The notes beneath the pieces were generated by a model, which saw nothing but the letters and a program-made list of their open reading frames with translations, was not told where the DNA came from and did not search any database. A stretch of DNA of 64,000 bases from Haliea alexandrii (GTDB taxonomy: Bacteria > Pseudomonadota > Gammaproteobacteria > Pseudomonadales > Halieaceae). Location of the stretch: the NCBI RefSeq assembly GCF_003719295.1, contig NZ_RFLW01000006.1, positions 85,315 through 149,314 of the forward strand, written 5' to 3'. Below are positions 44,019-52,873 of the stretch, piece by piece. Every line of letters begins with the position of its first letter. Position 1 is the first letter of the stretch. The position numbers were made by a program, and so were the translations under genes.

Positions 44019-45533
44019 ATGACCGATAAAGTAGACCAGCAGGCAATCAACCAGGCCGTATGGCGCGCCTGCGATACCTTCCGCGGTACGGTAGATCCCA
44101 GCATCTACAAGGACTTCGTCCTCACTATGCTGTTCGTGAAGTACTTGTCCGATGTGTGGCAGGACCACTGGGAGCAATACCAAGCCGAGCATGGCGACCA
44201 CCCGGAGCTGATCCAGGAACTGATGAAGAACGAGCGGTTTGTATTGCCGCCGGACGCCAACTTCTATGCTCTTTATGAGCGCCGGCACGAGCCGGGCAAC
44301 GGTGAGCGTATCGACAAGGCATTGCACGCCATCGAGGAAACCAATATCCAGAAACTCAGCGATGTGTTTCAGGACATTAGTTTCAACTCCAACAAGCTGG
44401 GCGACGAGAAGCAGAAAAATGAAATCCTGAAAGCCCTGCTGGAGGATTTTCACCGCCCGGAGCTCAATCTGCGGCCGAGCCGCATCGGGCGCCTGGACAT
44501 CATAGGCAACGCCTACGAGTTCTTGATCAAGCAGTTTGCCGCCAGCTCCGGCAAGAAAGCCGGTGAGTTCTATACCCCGCCGGAAGTCTCCGAACTCATT
44601 GCCGAGCTGCTGACACCGAAGGAAGGGGATGAAATCTGTGACCCCGCTTGTGGCTCTGGCTCACTGCTTCTGAAATGCGCCAACCAGATCAAGAACGCCT
44701 TCGACGGCTCCAAACGCTTCGCACTCTACGGACAGGAAGCTATCGGAAGCACCTGGGCGCTGGCCAAGATGAACATGTTCCTGCATGGCGTGGATAACCA
44801 CCGTATTGAGTGGGGCGATACCATTCGGAATCCCAAACTGCTGGACAAGGACGGCAGACTTAAGCTGTTCGATATCGTGGCGGCCAATCCGCCGTTCTCC
44901 CTGGACAAGTGGGGACACGGTACCGCTAGTGACGACCCGCACGGACGCTTCCGTCGGGGTATTCCCCCAAAGACCAAGGGCGACTACGCGTTTATTTCCC
45001 ACATGGTGGAAACCCTGAAACCGGGTACAGGCCGCATGGGTGTGGTGGTCCCCCATGGGGTGCTGTTCCGGGGGTCGTCGGAAGGCAAGATCCGCCAGAA
45101 GCTGATCGAGGAAAACCTGCTGGACGCCGTCATAGGGCTGCCAGAGAAACTGTTCTACGGCACCGGTATCCCAGCCGCTATCCTGGTCTTTCGGCAGGAC
45201 AAGAAAGACAACAACGTACTGTTCATCGACGCGAGCCGTGAGTACCAGGCGGGCAAGAACCAGAATGCCCTGTCAGAAGACAATATCAGGAAGGTCATCG
45301 AGACCTACCAGGCAAGAAAGGATGTCGACAAATACGCCCATGTCGCCAGCCTGGAAGAAATCAAGGAGAACGACTTCAACCTGAACATCCCACGTTATGT
45401 GGATACCTTCGAGGAGGAAGAAGAAATCGATCTGATTGCTGTACAGAAAGAGCGCAAGCAACTAAAGGCAAAGCTGGAAGCACTGGAAAATGAGATGGAC
45501 AGGTATCTTAAGGAGTTAGGTTATGGCTCTTGA
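44019..45533 (+). CDS. hsdM: Type I restriction-modification methyltransferase subunit
   Basis: 504 residues. The N-terminal HsdM_N domain begins DQQAINQAVWRACDTFRG. The AdoMet-binding motif I is EICDPACGSGSLLLKCANQ (about residues 206-224) and the catalytic N6-adenine motif IV is VAANPPFSLDKWG (about 286-298). The C-terminal helix (KLEALENEMDRYLKELGYGS) would contact HsdS. Preceded by AGGAAGTAGAG. It overlaps the full hsdS by 11 bases. With HsdS it methylates adenines in a bipartite target. Confidence 0.95.
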   Translation: MTDKVDQQAINQAVWRACDTFRGTVDPSIYKDFVLTMLFVKYLSDVWQDHWEQYQAEHGDHPELIQELMKNERFVLPPDANFYALYERRHEPGNGERIDKALHAIEETNIQKLSDVFQDISFNSNKLGDEKQKNEILKALLEDFHRPELNLRPSRIGRLDIIGNAYEFLIKQFAASSGKKAGEFYTPPEVSELIAELLTPKEGDEICDPACGSGSLLLKCANQIKNAFDGSKRFALYGQEAIGSTWALAKMNMFLHGVDNHRIEWGDTIRNPKLLDKDGRLKLFDIVAANPPFSLDKWGHGTASDDPHGRFRRGIPPKTKGDYAFISHMVETLKPGTGRMGVVVPHGVLFRGSSEGKIRQKLIEENLLDAVIGLPEKLFYGTGIPAAILVFRQDKKDNNVLFIDASREYQAGKNQNALSEDNIRKVIETYQARKDVDKYAHVASLEEIKENDFNLNIPRYVDTFEEEEEIDLIAVQKERKQLKAKLEALENEMDRYLKELGYGS

Positions 45534-46821
45534 TGTTCGATACCCTGGCAGTATTAAGGCAGGCAAACCGATATTAGAACCTCTTCCAAAGGGCTGGAAG
45601 TGTGCTGCACTAAACGCCTATCTCGAGCCGGTAGCTAGGCGAGCAAATTTAAAGGATGGCCAGAAATATAGATTAGTTACAGTTAAGCGATCTAGAGGCG
45701 GAGTAGTACAAAGAGAGTGGCTGTCCAATAAAGATATTTCGGTAAAAACTCAGTTTTATATTGAGGAAGGAGATTTTTTAATATCAAAGCGACAGATTGT
45801 TCATGGTGCTTGTGGCATTGTGCCGGAAGAATTAGCTGGATCCATTGTATCTAACGAGTATTGCGTTTTTCGTGGGAAAGAAAATTTTCACTTACCGTAC
45901 ATAAAATATCTGTCGGCTACTCTTTACTTCCAACAAACATGTTTTCACTCAAGTATTGGCGTGCATGTAGAGAAGATGATTTTCAAGCTAGAGAGTTGGT
46001 TTAAATGGAAGTTCAATATTCCCCCTCTGTATGAGCAGAAAAGAATCGCCAGATTACTCTCCACTTGGGATGAAGCGATTACCGTCACTGAGAATCTCCT
46101 TGTAAATAGCGAGCGGCGAAAAAAAGCCATGATGCAGCGGTTACTGACAGGAGGTACGCGATTACCCGGTTTTGATGGCGAGTGGGTCGAGAAACGACTA
46201 TCAACGCTGTCGAGCTATATAAAGGGATACACATACAAGTCTGAGGACTACTCGGATAGCCCTACGGATATTGGATTTCTCACACTGAAGTCGCTCCAAA
46301 GAGGCGGTGGATACAGCCCACGTGGAATGAAATATCTCAAAGTAGAAGTCGATGAGAAATATCTGGTCGAGAAGGGAGATATAGTTTTTGCGGTAACCGA
46401 TATTACGAGAGGAGCCGAAATAGTTGGCGCTCCTTTAATCGTTCCAGAACTTGGAGTACCGAAAGTCGCCATTTCTATGGATATGGTGAAGTTAGAAGTA
46501 AATCCTGGTGTTTCATCAAACTTCTTGTACTACGCACTCAAGTTGCGTTCGTCTAGAAATTTTATGAGAGCACGAGCTAGTGGCTCTACTGTGCTTCATT
46601 TGGATGTAAAAGGGTCGAAAAAATTGAAGATAAGAATGCCCAAGAGCCGTGCTGAGCAAGATGCAATATCTCAGTGTCTTCTCACGTTGGATGAACATAT
46701 TGCAGGACTGAAATTGAAAATCAGGTTATTGAAGGAAGAGAGAGAGGCTCTCATACAACAACTTCTGACCGGCAAGCGCCGCGTCATAATTGAAGAAGAG
46801 GCCGAAGCAACCACCGCATGA
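45523..46821 (+). CDS. hsdS: Type I specificity subunit HsdS (two TRDs)
   Basis: 432 residues with the standard two target-recognition domains: TRD1 (about 15-190, with FYIEEGDFLISKRQIVHGA) and TRD2 (about 215-400, with YLVEKGDIVFAVTDITRGAE), separated and closed by the conserved coiled coils (IARLLSTWDEAITVTENLLV; QDAISQCLLTLDEHIAGLKL). Both coils end in the matching QQLLTG/QRLLTG motif. The DNA is visibly more AT-rich than hsdM and hsdR on either side, the usual sign that specificity has been exchanged by recombination. It overlaps hsdM by 11 bases. Confidence 0.92.
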   Translation: MALDVRYPGSIKAGKPILEPLPKGWKCAALNAYLEPVARRANLKDGQKYRLVTVKRSRGGVVQREWLSNKDISVKTQFYIEEGDFLISKRQIVHGACGIVPEELAGSIVSNEYCVFRGKENFHLPYIKYLSATLYFQQTCFHSSIGVHVEKMIFKLESWFKWKFNIPPLYEQKRIARLLSTWDEAITVTENLLVNSERRKKAMMQRLLTGGTRLPGFDGEWVEKRLSTLSSYIKGYTYKSEDYSDSPTDIGFLTLKSLQRGGGYSPRGMKYLKVEVDEKYLVEKGDIVFAVTDITRGAEIVGAPLIVPELGVPKVAISMDMVKLEVNPGVSSNFLYYALKLRSSRNFMRARASGSTVLHLDVKGSKKLKIRMPKSRAEQDAISQCLLTLDEHIAGLKLKIRLLKEEREALIQQLLTGKRRVIIEEEAEATTA

Positions 46822-46854
46822 GGCGGTTACCAGCCGGAAAGTGAAGCCAAGCCC

Positions 46855-49800
46855 ATGAACACATACACCCCTAAGACTAGCGAACTCTACGCCTCTCACA
46901 TCCCGGCACTGGCGATGCTGGTGCGCCTGGGATGGGAGTACCGATCGCCAATTGAGGTGCTGAAACTGCGCGACAACTCCACCCGTGAGGTACTGTTGCG
47001 TCCAGTGCTTATTGAGTTTCTGCGTCAGCACCGCTTCGAGTACAAGGGCAAGAGTTATCCGCTGTCCAACGAGGGTATCCAGCAGATCCTTACAACACTG
47101 GCGTCACCCGGTCTGGCCGAGGGTTTGATGCCCGCCAATGAGGCGGTGCACGACATCCTCACCCTGGGTATCACCGTCAACGAGTTCATGCCGGATGGTA
47201 AGCGCCACGCGACTACCGTTCCACTGGTAAACTGGCACGACATTGAACAGAACAGCTTCATCGTCACCGAGGAACTGGAGGTCCAGAATGCAGCAGCGAC
47301 CGGGCACCGCCGCCCGGACTTAGCGGGCTTCCTGAATGGCATCCCGGTAGTAGTCATCGAGGCCAAACGGGCAGCCTCCGGGAACCCTAACAAGTCCATG
47401 ATCGACGAAAGCGTCAGCCAGATGATCCGCAACCAGGGTGTGCAGGAGATTCCCTACCTGTTCGCTTTCGCCCAGGTGTTGGTGGCTGTCAGCCAGACTG
47501 AAGGGCGTTATGGCACCACCAAGACACCGCGCAAATTCTGGTCCAAGTGGGAAGAGGAGGAAATCAGCGAAACCGAGCGCGAGGCCATCAAGAACCGGCC
47601 ATTGAGCCCTGAACAAATCGCCGCGCTGTTTGCCGATAAGCCCACCAAAGTGCGCCAATATTTTGAGCAGCTCTGGGCCAACCCGGTGTTGCCCACCGAG
47701 CAGGATGAGCTGCTGATCGGCGTCCTTAGCCCCCAGCGGCTGTTGTCTCTGCTGCGCTTTTACATCCTGTATTACAAGCACGACAAGGTTATTGTCCGTT
47801 ACCAGCAATTCTTCGGTATCGAGGCCCTGTTACGCCAGATTACCGGCGTGGACGACAAGGGGGCACGAAAGGGTGGGGTGATCTGGCATACCACTGGGTC
47901 TGGCAAGTCATTCACCATGGTTTTCCTGAGCAAGTTACTGGTACTCCACGATTCCCTGCGCCAGTGCCGGGTGATCGTGGTCACAGATAGGGTGGATCTG
48001 GAGAAGCAACTGTCCCGAACTTTCGCCGCTGCGGGCGCTCTCGGTCTGACCTCAGCCAGTAGCGGTGAGGCCGGCCAGGCCCGCATGGGCTCCGGCAAGG
48101 ATCTGGCCAACCAGATCGGCCACGGCGAGCAGCGGGTTATCTTTACCCTAGTACAGAAATTCCTGTCCGCTATCAAGATGAAGGCCTGCCACAACCCCAG
48201 TGAGAATCTCCTGGTGCTGGTGGACGAAGGACATCGCAGCCATGGCGGTGAGAACCACCAGCGTATGCGCAAGGCCTTGCCCAACGCCGCCTATATCGCC
48301 TTTACCGGCACGCCGCTGATGAGAAAGGACCGGCGGGAAACGGAGGAGACCTTCGGTCCCATTGTCCATGCCTACACCATGCGCCGCGCAGTGGATGATG
48401 GCACCGTGGCGCCACTGCTGTACGAGGAGCGTCGCCCCGCACTGGATGTGAATCAGCAGGCCATCGACAAGTGGTTCGAGACTATCACCCGTGGCTTGAC
48501 TGATGATCAGAAGGCGGATCTTAAGCGCAAGTACACCAAACGTGGCGCCGTTTACGGTGCCGAGAACCGCATTCGCCTGATCGCCTGGGATATTGCTCTG
48601 CATTTCAGTGAGAATTTCAAGAAGCTGGACAAACCCCTCAAGGGCCAAGTGGCTTGCGACAGCAAACTGTCTGCCATCCGCTACAAGCGTTTCCTGGATG
48701 AAACCGGCTTGGTGTCATCGCGCATCGTGATCTCCCCACCGGATACCCGCGAGGGCCACAGTGAGGTGGATGAAGCCGAACTGCCCGAGGTACAGCGGTG
48801 GTGGAAGGACAACATGCCGGGTGATCCCTATGAGTATGAGCGGGACACCATCGAACACTTCGGTATGGACGGGGACCCGGACCTCCTGATCGTAGTAGAC
48901 AAGCTGCTCACCGGATTCGACGAGCCACGCAATGCCGTGCTGTATATCGACAAGCCACTCAAGGGCCACAACCTGATTCAGGCTATCGCCCGGGTGAACC
49001 GACTCCACGAGGAAAAGGCTTTCGGCCTGTTGATCGACTACCGCGGCATCCTCAAGGAACTGGACACCGCTATAGAGACCTACCGGAACCTGGAAGAGCA
49101 TACCCAGGGCGGGTTCGATATCGATGACATCGATGGCCTGTATGCCAACGTGGCGACCGAATACAAGCAACTACCGCAGCTGCATAAACGGGTCTGGGCG
49201 TTTTTCAGTGAGGTGAAGAACCGCCAGGATGTGGAGGCCTATCGCAAGGTCCTGATGCCGAAATATGCCTCCGATCCAGACGGAGTCGAGTACGACACCC
49301 GGCAGGAAGTCCGCGAGAACTTCTATGCTGCACTCACGGAGTTTGGCATGTGTCTGCAGGTGGCCCGTTCCTCTCGATCGTTTTTCGAGGACAAGTCCTT
49401 CACCGAGGAAATGGTCGATACCTACAAGCGCGACCTGAAGTGGTTCGTCGAGCTGCGCAAGATTGCCCGGCAGGATGCCCAGGAGACGGTGGACTACAGC
49501 GCTTACGAGAAGCAGATCCGAAAACTGGTCGATCGCGACGTGGTGGGTGTGGAGATCACACAGGGGGAGGGTACTTACGATGTCTCCAGACTGGGCGGGG
49601 ATCCAGAGAGCTGGGACGAGGAAAAGACCCGCAACGAGGCTGACACTATTCGTACCCGTACCCGGAAAACCGTCGAGCAGGATCTCGAGGACGACCCCTA
49701 CGCCAAGAAGGTGTTTTCCGAGCTGCTGAAAAAGGCCATCGAGGAAGCCGAGGCTCTGTTCGATCACCCGACTAAGCAGTACGCCCTGTTTCAGGGTTTC

Positions 49801-50142
49801 GAGGAGGAGGTGAGGGCCCGCAAGACACCAGGCATTCCCGACGAGCTGGCAGATAATCGCCACGCCAAGGCGTACTTCGGGCTCTTCCGGCTGGTCGCAG
49901 GTGACGAGGCTGTGGATGCCGGTATGGCCGACGATCCAGAGACCCTGATCAGCTTGGCGCGTCAGGTCGACGAGACGGTACAAACAGTCGTCGCCCAGAA
50001 CACCCTGAATCCCACAGGGGTGGACAAGGGTATCCGCAAGGCTCTGTTGCCCACGTTGTTCCAGAGGTTTGGCCTAGACAAAGCCAATGAGCTGCTCGAC
50101 CAGATTGTGCACATCGTCCGTGTGGGCCTGAATCATGACTGA
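46855..50142 (+). CDS. hsdR: Type I restriction endonuclease subunit HsdR
   Basis: 1095 residues. The nuclease site is RRPDLAGFLNGIPVVVIEAK (about 150-171; Asp...ExK). The helicase has Walker A VIWHTTGSGKSFTMVFL (about 343-359), motif II LVDEGHRSHGG (about 457-467), motif III FTGTPLM and motif VI AIARVNR (about 710-716). The last third is the helical domain that contacts the methylase. It translocates DNA and cuts unmodified targets. The start at 46855 is 33 bases after hsdS; the next gene overlaps its end by 8 bases. Confidence 0.95.
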   Translation: MNTYTPKTSELYASHIPALAMLVRLGWEYRSPIEVLKLRDNSTREVLLRPVLIEFLRQHRFEYKGKSYPLSNEGIQQILTTLASPGLAEGLMPANEAVHDILTLGITVNEFMPDGKRHATTVPLVNWHDIEQNSFIVTEELEVQNAAATGHRRPDLAGFLNGIPVVVIEAKRAASGNPNKSMIDESVSQMIRNQGVQEIPYLFAFAQVLVAVSQTEGRYGTTKTPRKFWSKWEEEEISETEREAIKNRPLSPEQIAALFADKPTKVRQYFEQLWANPVLPTEQDELLIGVLSPQRLLSLLRFYILYYKHDKVIVRYQQFFGIEALLRQITGVDDKGARKGGVIWHTTGSGKSFTMVFLSKLLVLHDSLRQCRVIVVTDRVDLEKQLSRTFAAAGALGLTSASSGEAGQARMGSGKDLANQIGHGEQRVIFTLVQKFLSAIKMKACHNPSENLLVLVDEGHRSHGGENHQRMRKALPNAAYIAFTGTPLMRKDRRETEETFGPIVHAYTMRRAVDDGTVAPLLYEERRPALDVNQQAIDKWFETITRGLTDDQKADLKRKYTKRGAVYGAENRIRLIAWDIALHFSENFKKLDKPLKGQVACDSKLSAIRYKRFLDETGLVSSRIVISPPDTREGHSEVDEAELPEVQRWWKDNMPGDPYEYERDTIEHFGMDGDPDLLIVVDKLLTGFDEPRNAVLYIDKPLKGHNLIQAIARVNRLHEEKAFGLLIDYRGILKELDTAIETYRNLEEHTQGGFDIDDIDGLYANVATEYKQLPQLHKRVWAFFSEVKNRQDVEAYRKVLMPKYASDPDGVEYDTRQEVRENFYAALTEFGMCLQVARSSRSFFEDKSFTEEMVDTYKRDLKWFVELRKIARQDAQETVDYSAYEKQIRKLVDRDVVGVEITQGEGTYDVSRLGGDPESWDEEKTRNEADTIRTRTRKTVEQDLEDDPYAKKVFSELLKKAIEEAEALFDHPTKQYALFQGFEEEVRARKTPGIPDELADNRHAKAYFGLFRLVAGDEAVDAGMADDPETLISLARQVDETVQTVVAQNTLNPTGVDKGIRKALLPTLFQRFGLDKANELLDQIVHIVRVGLNHD

Positions 50143-50893
50143 TATCGCGACGCTGGAATCAACGCACAGCGTGCAGTATGGCGGACGGCGCTTGGCGTTC
50201 CTCTGGCGCCAGCGCACCAATCGGCCGCCCACGGGTATCCGCAAGGCGCGTATCCACGTCCATCCCAACGGACTGGTAGAGGTGGAAACACCGCCGGAGA
50301 CCACCCTGTCTGAGGCAAAGCAGGCGTTGCTGAAACGCGCCCAGTGGGTCAGTAAACATCTGCGCGACATCGAGGCCCGAACCGCCGAGGTTCTGGAACG
50401 GGAATATGTCAGTGGCGAAACCGTATTTTATCTGGGCCGTCGGTACATCCTGAAGGTGACACAGAGCAACGAGCAGGAGCCAGTGAAGCTGCTGCGGGGA
50501 AGGATCTGCATCGACCTCGCGTCGCCGAACATAAAGACCGTGAAAGCCGCACTGGATAGCTGGTACCAGAACCGTGCGAAGATCGTCCTATCCCGCCGGT
50601 TAGAGTCAGTCGCAGAGCGACTGCCCTGGATCAAGGAGACTCCGCCCCTGTCAATTCGACCGATGAAAACACAGTGGGGTAGCTGCTCGCCCAATGGACG
50701 TATTGCATTGAATCCCCAGCTAGTGAAAGCGCCTACCCGCTGCATCGATTACGTCATCATTCACGAGCTGTGCCACCTGATAGAGCACAATCACAGTGTA
50801 CAGTTCTACCAGCTGTTGATCCGGGCCATGCCGGACTGGGAGAAGGTGAAGGCTAACCTAGACGGGATGTCAGAATTACTTTTGAATGAATAA
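50135..50893 (+). CDS. SprT/YgjP-type zinc metalloprotease
   Basis: 252 residues. The zinc site is VIIHELCHLIEHNHSVQFYQ (about residues 207-226: HExxH plus a third ligand in HNHSxxFY), matching the YgjP/DUF45 family. An upstream MKTQWGSCSPNGRIALNPQL (about 180-199) is also typical. Genes of this family regularly sit at the end of type I restriction operons; the target is not known. It overlaps hsdR by 8 bases and so is part of the operon. Confidence 0.88.
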   Translation: MTDIATLESTHSVQYGGRRLAFLWRQRTNRPPTGIRKARIHVHPNGLVEVETPPETTLSEAKQALLKRAQWVSKHLRDIEARTAEVLEREYVSGETVFYLGRRYILKVTQSNEQEPVKLLRGRICIDLASPNIKTVKAALDSWYQNRAKIVLSRRLESVAERLPWIKETPPLSIRPMKTQWGSCSPNGRIALNPQLVKAPTRCIDYVIIHELCHLIEHNHSVQFYQLLIRAMPDWEKVKANLDGMSELLLNE

Positions 50894-50904
50894 TATGGAT
50901 CCGT

Positions 50905-51984
50905 ATGAGAAGGGAAATCGACTTTATTCTGACGCGAACGCCTGGCTTGAAGGCAAAGGAAATTGCCAAAAGGCTTGGCGTGACAAGGAAAGAGGTGAAC
51001 ACGTTCTTGCACCAGAACACGGACAGGTACGTCAAGGATGACGACTATTGCTGGAGTTCTATTGGGGCAAACGAAATAGAAATTACGCTTCCCGGAAAGT
51101 GGCTCACCGCCGATGATTTTGAATCAAGGCTCTTGCGCGCGGACGATATGGATTCGTCTCCGGGCAGTTTGGTGAGGGTTGTCTTTACAAATCGCTGCAA
51201 GCCGATGATCGATTGCACGGCGCGCTTACTCTCTCTTGCCAATCAGTGTGCCCACCAGGGCAGGGAGGTCGAGCTAGATTTCAGTGCGGCAGACTCTACC
51301 TTCACCTATCTTGATCGGGCCGGTTTTTTCGACAATCTGGCTCCTGACGTCGTGGTTCTTCCCGAGCGGCCTTCCGAGTCCGCCGCAGTCCGTCACAGGG
51401 GGAATAGTGACACACTTGTAGAGTTTGGCTGTGTTGACCCCGACATCGAGAATGACGAGCTGATCAATCAACTCACGGAAAAGTTTGTCGCCAGAACCAC
51501 GAGTGATTATCTGACGGCGGCCTATACGGTCTTCAGCGAGCTGATCAAAAATGTCGCCGAGCACAGTGAAACCCCGATCCCGGGATTTGCAGGTCTGCAA
51601 AGGTATCAGGGCAATCGCGAGCATATCCAGACTGTTATCTCCGATAGCGGCATCGGTATCGCGTCGACCCTGCGGCCTTCTCTCAGGGAGCATTACCCGC
51701 ACTTATTTACTCAGTTCGGCCAGTCCTCTCTCGAGTCCGATATGGGGCTGGTTGCCGAAGTGATGAGCAAAGGCGAGATTAGTCGATCTGGCGGCGCAAA
51801 TGGATTGGGCTTCAAGAGCAGCAGGGAACAGGCCGTTAAATTCAATGTATTGTTCTCCGTGCGGCAGGAGAACTTCTGTCTCAAGCTCCTCTATGAAAAC
51901 GGCGCGCTTGTAGACATAAAGCGAGAGACAGGTCTCAGGAAGCTGTTGGGAACTCACATCTGCTTTGACTTCTTTCTTGCGTGA
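50905..51984 (+). CDS. HTH and GHKL-ATPase protein (anti-sigma-kinase-like)
   Basis: 359 residues, 12 bases after the metalloprotease. The N-terminus is a winged helix (TPGLKAKEIAKRLGVTRKEV, about 13-32). A middle region (about 85-150) resembles an alpha/beta STAS-like layer. The C-terminal part is a GHKL ATPase: N-box TVFSELIKNVAEHSE (about 210-225), G1 TVISDSGIGIAST (about 246-258), and a G2-like SGGANGLGFKSSREQAVK (about 296-313). It lacks a dimerisation/His domain, so it resembles SpoIIAB/RsbW-type anti-sigma kinases or ATP-binding switches. The next gene encodes a STAS-like protein, its probable partner. Function is unknown. Confidence 0.72.
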   Translation: MRREIDFILTRTPGLKAKEIAKRLGVTRKEVNTFLHQNTDRYVKDDDYCWSSIGANEIEITLPGKWLTADDFESRLLRADDMDSSPGSLVRVVFTNRCKPMIDCTARLLSLANQCAHQGREVELDFSAADSTFTYLDRAGFFDNLAPDVVVLPERPSESAAVRHRGNSDTLVEFGCVDPDIENDELINQLTEKFVARTTSDYLTAAYTVFSELIKNVAEHSETPIPGFAGLQRYQGNREHIQTVISDSGIGIASTLRPSLREHYPHLFTQFGQSSLESDMGLVAEVMSKGEISRSGGANGLGFKSSREQAVKFNVLFSVRQENFCLKLLYENGALVDIKRETGLRKLLGTHICFDFFLA

Positions 51985-52012
51985 TGTAGTATGGTCTCCT
52001 ATATTTAAGGGG

Positions 52013-52570
52013 ATGAAGCAGAACAAAACCATGATCTCCCTCGCCGCCCTTACCGGTAAAAAGCCGTTTTTGTCAGGAAATACCCTCGGGAAAGAGGTCT
52101 TCCAGAAGCTTCTGGAAGAAGTCGACAAGTTCCCGGAAGCCTCCCTCTTTGAAATCTCGCTCGATGGTATCAGCGCGACAGACGCGTCCTTTCCGCGTGA
52201 AAGTGTCGTTTCCCTTATCAAGATGTACAGTGGAGAGAAAGCCTTCTTCCTGTCCGGCTTCGCTTCGAAAGACCTCATGGACAATTGGGACTATGCCGCC
52301 AAGGCGAAGAGCCAGGCAGTCATCGTCCATCTTGGCCCCAAAGAGTATGAGGTCATCGGTCCCGAGCTCAGCGCCAGCACCGAGAAGTTGCTCGAATATG
52401 TCATGGACCGGGGAGAGGTGACCACCGCCGCGGTCGCGCAACATTTTGGGATCACCGCTCAAAACGCCAGTGGTAAGCTGAAGAAGCTCCTCTCCATGGG
52501 CCTAGTGACGGGCGCGAAGGAGACTGCCAAGTCCGGCGGGCTAGAGTTCGTCTACCACGCTATCAAGTAA
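52013..52570 (+). CDS. STAS-like DUF4325 protein with C-terminal winged helix
   Basis: 185 residues from ATG 52013; AAGGGG lies directly before it, which is too close, so the internal ATG at 52031 is a fair alternative. Residues 1-110 carry the STAS-like DUF4325 pattern (GNTLGKEVFQKLLEEVDKFP, then LFEISLDGISATDASFPRES), and the last 60 form a winged helix (VTTAAVAQHFGITAQNASGK). DUF4325 proteins are often encoded beside stand-alone GHKL ATPases, as here (28 bases apart). The pairing recalls anti-sigma/anti-anti-sigma switches, but the added DNA-binding domain suggests a self-contained transcription switch for the neighbouring ubiquitin-like operon (inference). Confidence 0.72.
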   Translation: MKQNKTMISLAALTGKKPFLSGNTLGKEVFQKLLEEVDKFPEASLFEISLDGISATDASFPRESVVSLIKMYSGEKAFFLSGFASKDLMDNWDYAAKAKSQAVIVHLGPKEYEVIGPELSASTEKLLEYVMDRGEVTTAAVAQHFGITAQNASGKLKKLLSMGLVTGAKETAKSGGLEFVYHAIK

Positions 52571-52585
52571 ATCTGATCAATCCGA

Positions 52586-52660
52586 TTGTGTTAACCAGAA
52601 ATCTCTGATACATTCTAGGGAAATCAGGCGTAACCGCCTTTTTTAATACATTCTGGTTAA
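52586..52660 (+). promoter_or_regulatory. Regulatory region of the ubiquitin-like operon
   Basis: TTGTGT (52586-52591), a 17-base spacer and TACATT (52609-52614) can serve as a promoter. A 10-base inverted repeat, TTAACCAGAA (52591-52600) and TTCTGGTTAA (52651-52660), brackets a terminator hairpin. A second short symmetry, GTTAACTTTAAC, precedes the AGGAGG of the first gene. The layout suits a dimeric regulator; the winged-helix proteins upstream are candidates. Confidence 0.55.
52626..52644 (+). terminator. Intrinsic terminator between the STAS gene and the ubiquitin-like operon
   Basis: AGGCG-TAAC-CGCCT followed by six T. It ends the restriction/ATPase/STAS transcript, or acts as an early attenuator if transcription starts just upstream near 52620. 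Confidence 0.65.
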
Positions 52661-52690
52661 GCAGGTTAACTTTAACAGATAGGAGGCCAC

Positions 52691-52864
52691 ATGGCTAAAA
52701 ACCCCCCAACTGGAGACGGTCACCGTAAGGGTGCCGTCAAGAGCAGGTCGCAGACGAAAACACCGTCCGGCCATTACGTGAAACGCGATGCCGACACCGG
52801 GAAATTCATGGACGTGAAGACGTCCTCTAAGACCCCGTTCAAGGGCGTCAGGAAGGAAAAGTAG
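52691..52864 (+). CDS. 57-residue basic protein of the ubiquitin-like operon
   Basis: A small gene below the usual size cut-off, but with a clear AGGAGG 4-9 bases before ATG 52691. The product is Lys/Arg-rich and low in hydrophobics: MAKNPPTGDGHRKGAVKSRS, then SGHYVKRDADTGKFMDVKTS, then KTPFKGVRKEK. The pattern DGHRxGAV...RSQ...KRDxxTGKFMDVK...PFKGVRKEK looks like a conserved family of small proteins that I recall from other genomes without a function. It begins the Ubl operon, 9 bases before the Ubl gene. It could be a conjugation target, an adaptor or a nucleic-acid binder. Confidence 0.75.
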   Translation: MAKNPPTGDGHRKGAVKSRSQTKTPSGHYVKRDADTGKFMDVKTSSKTPFKGVRKEK

Positions 52865-52873
52865 GAGCCGGAT

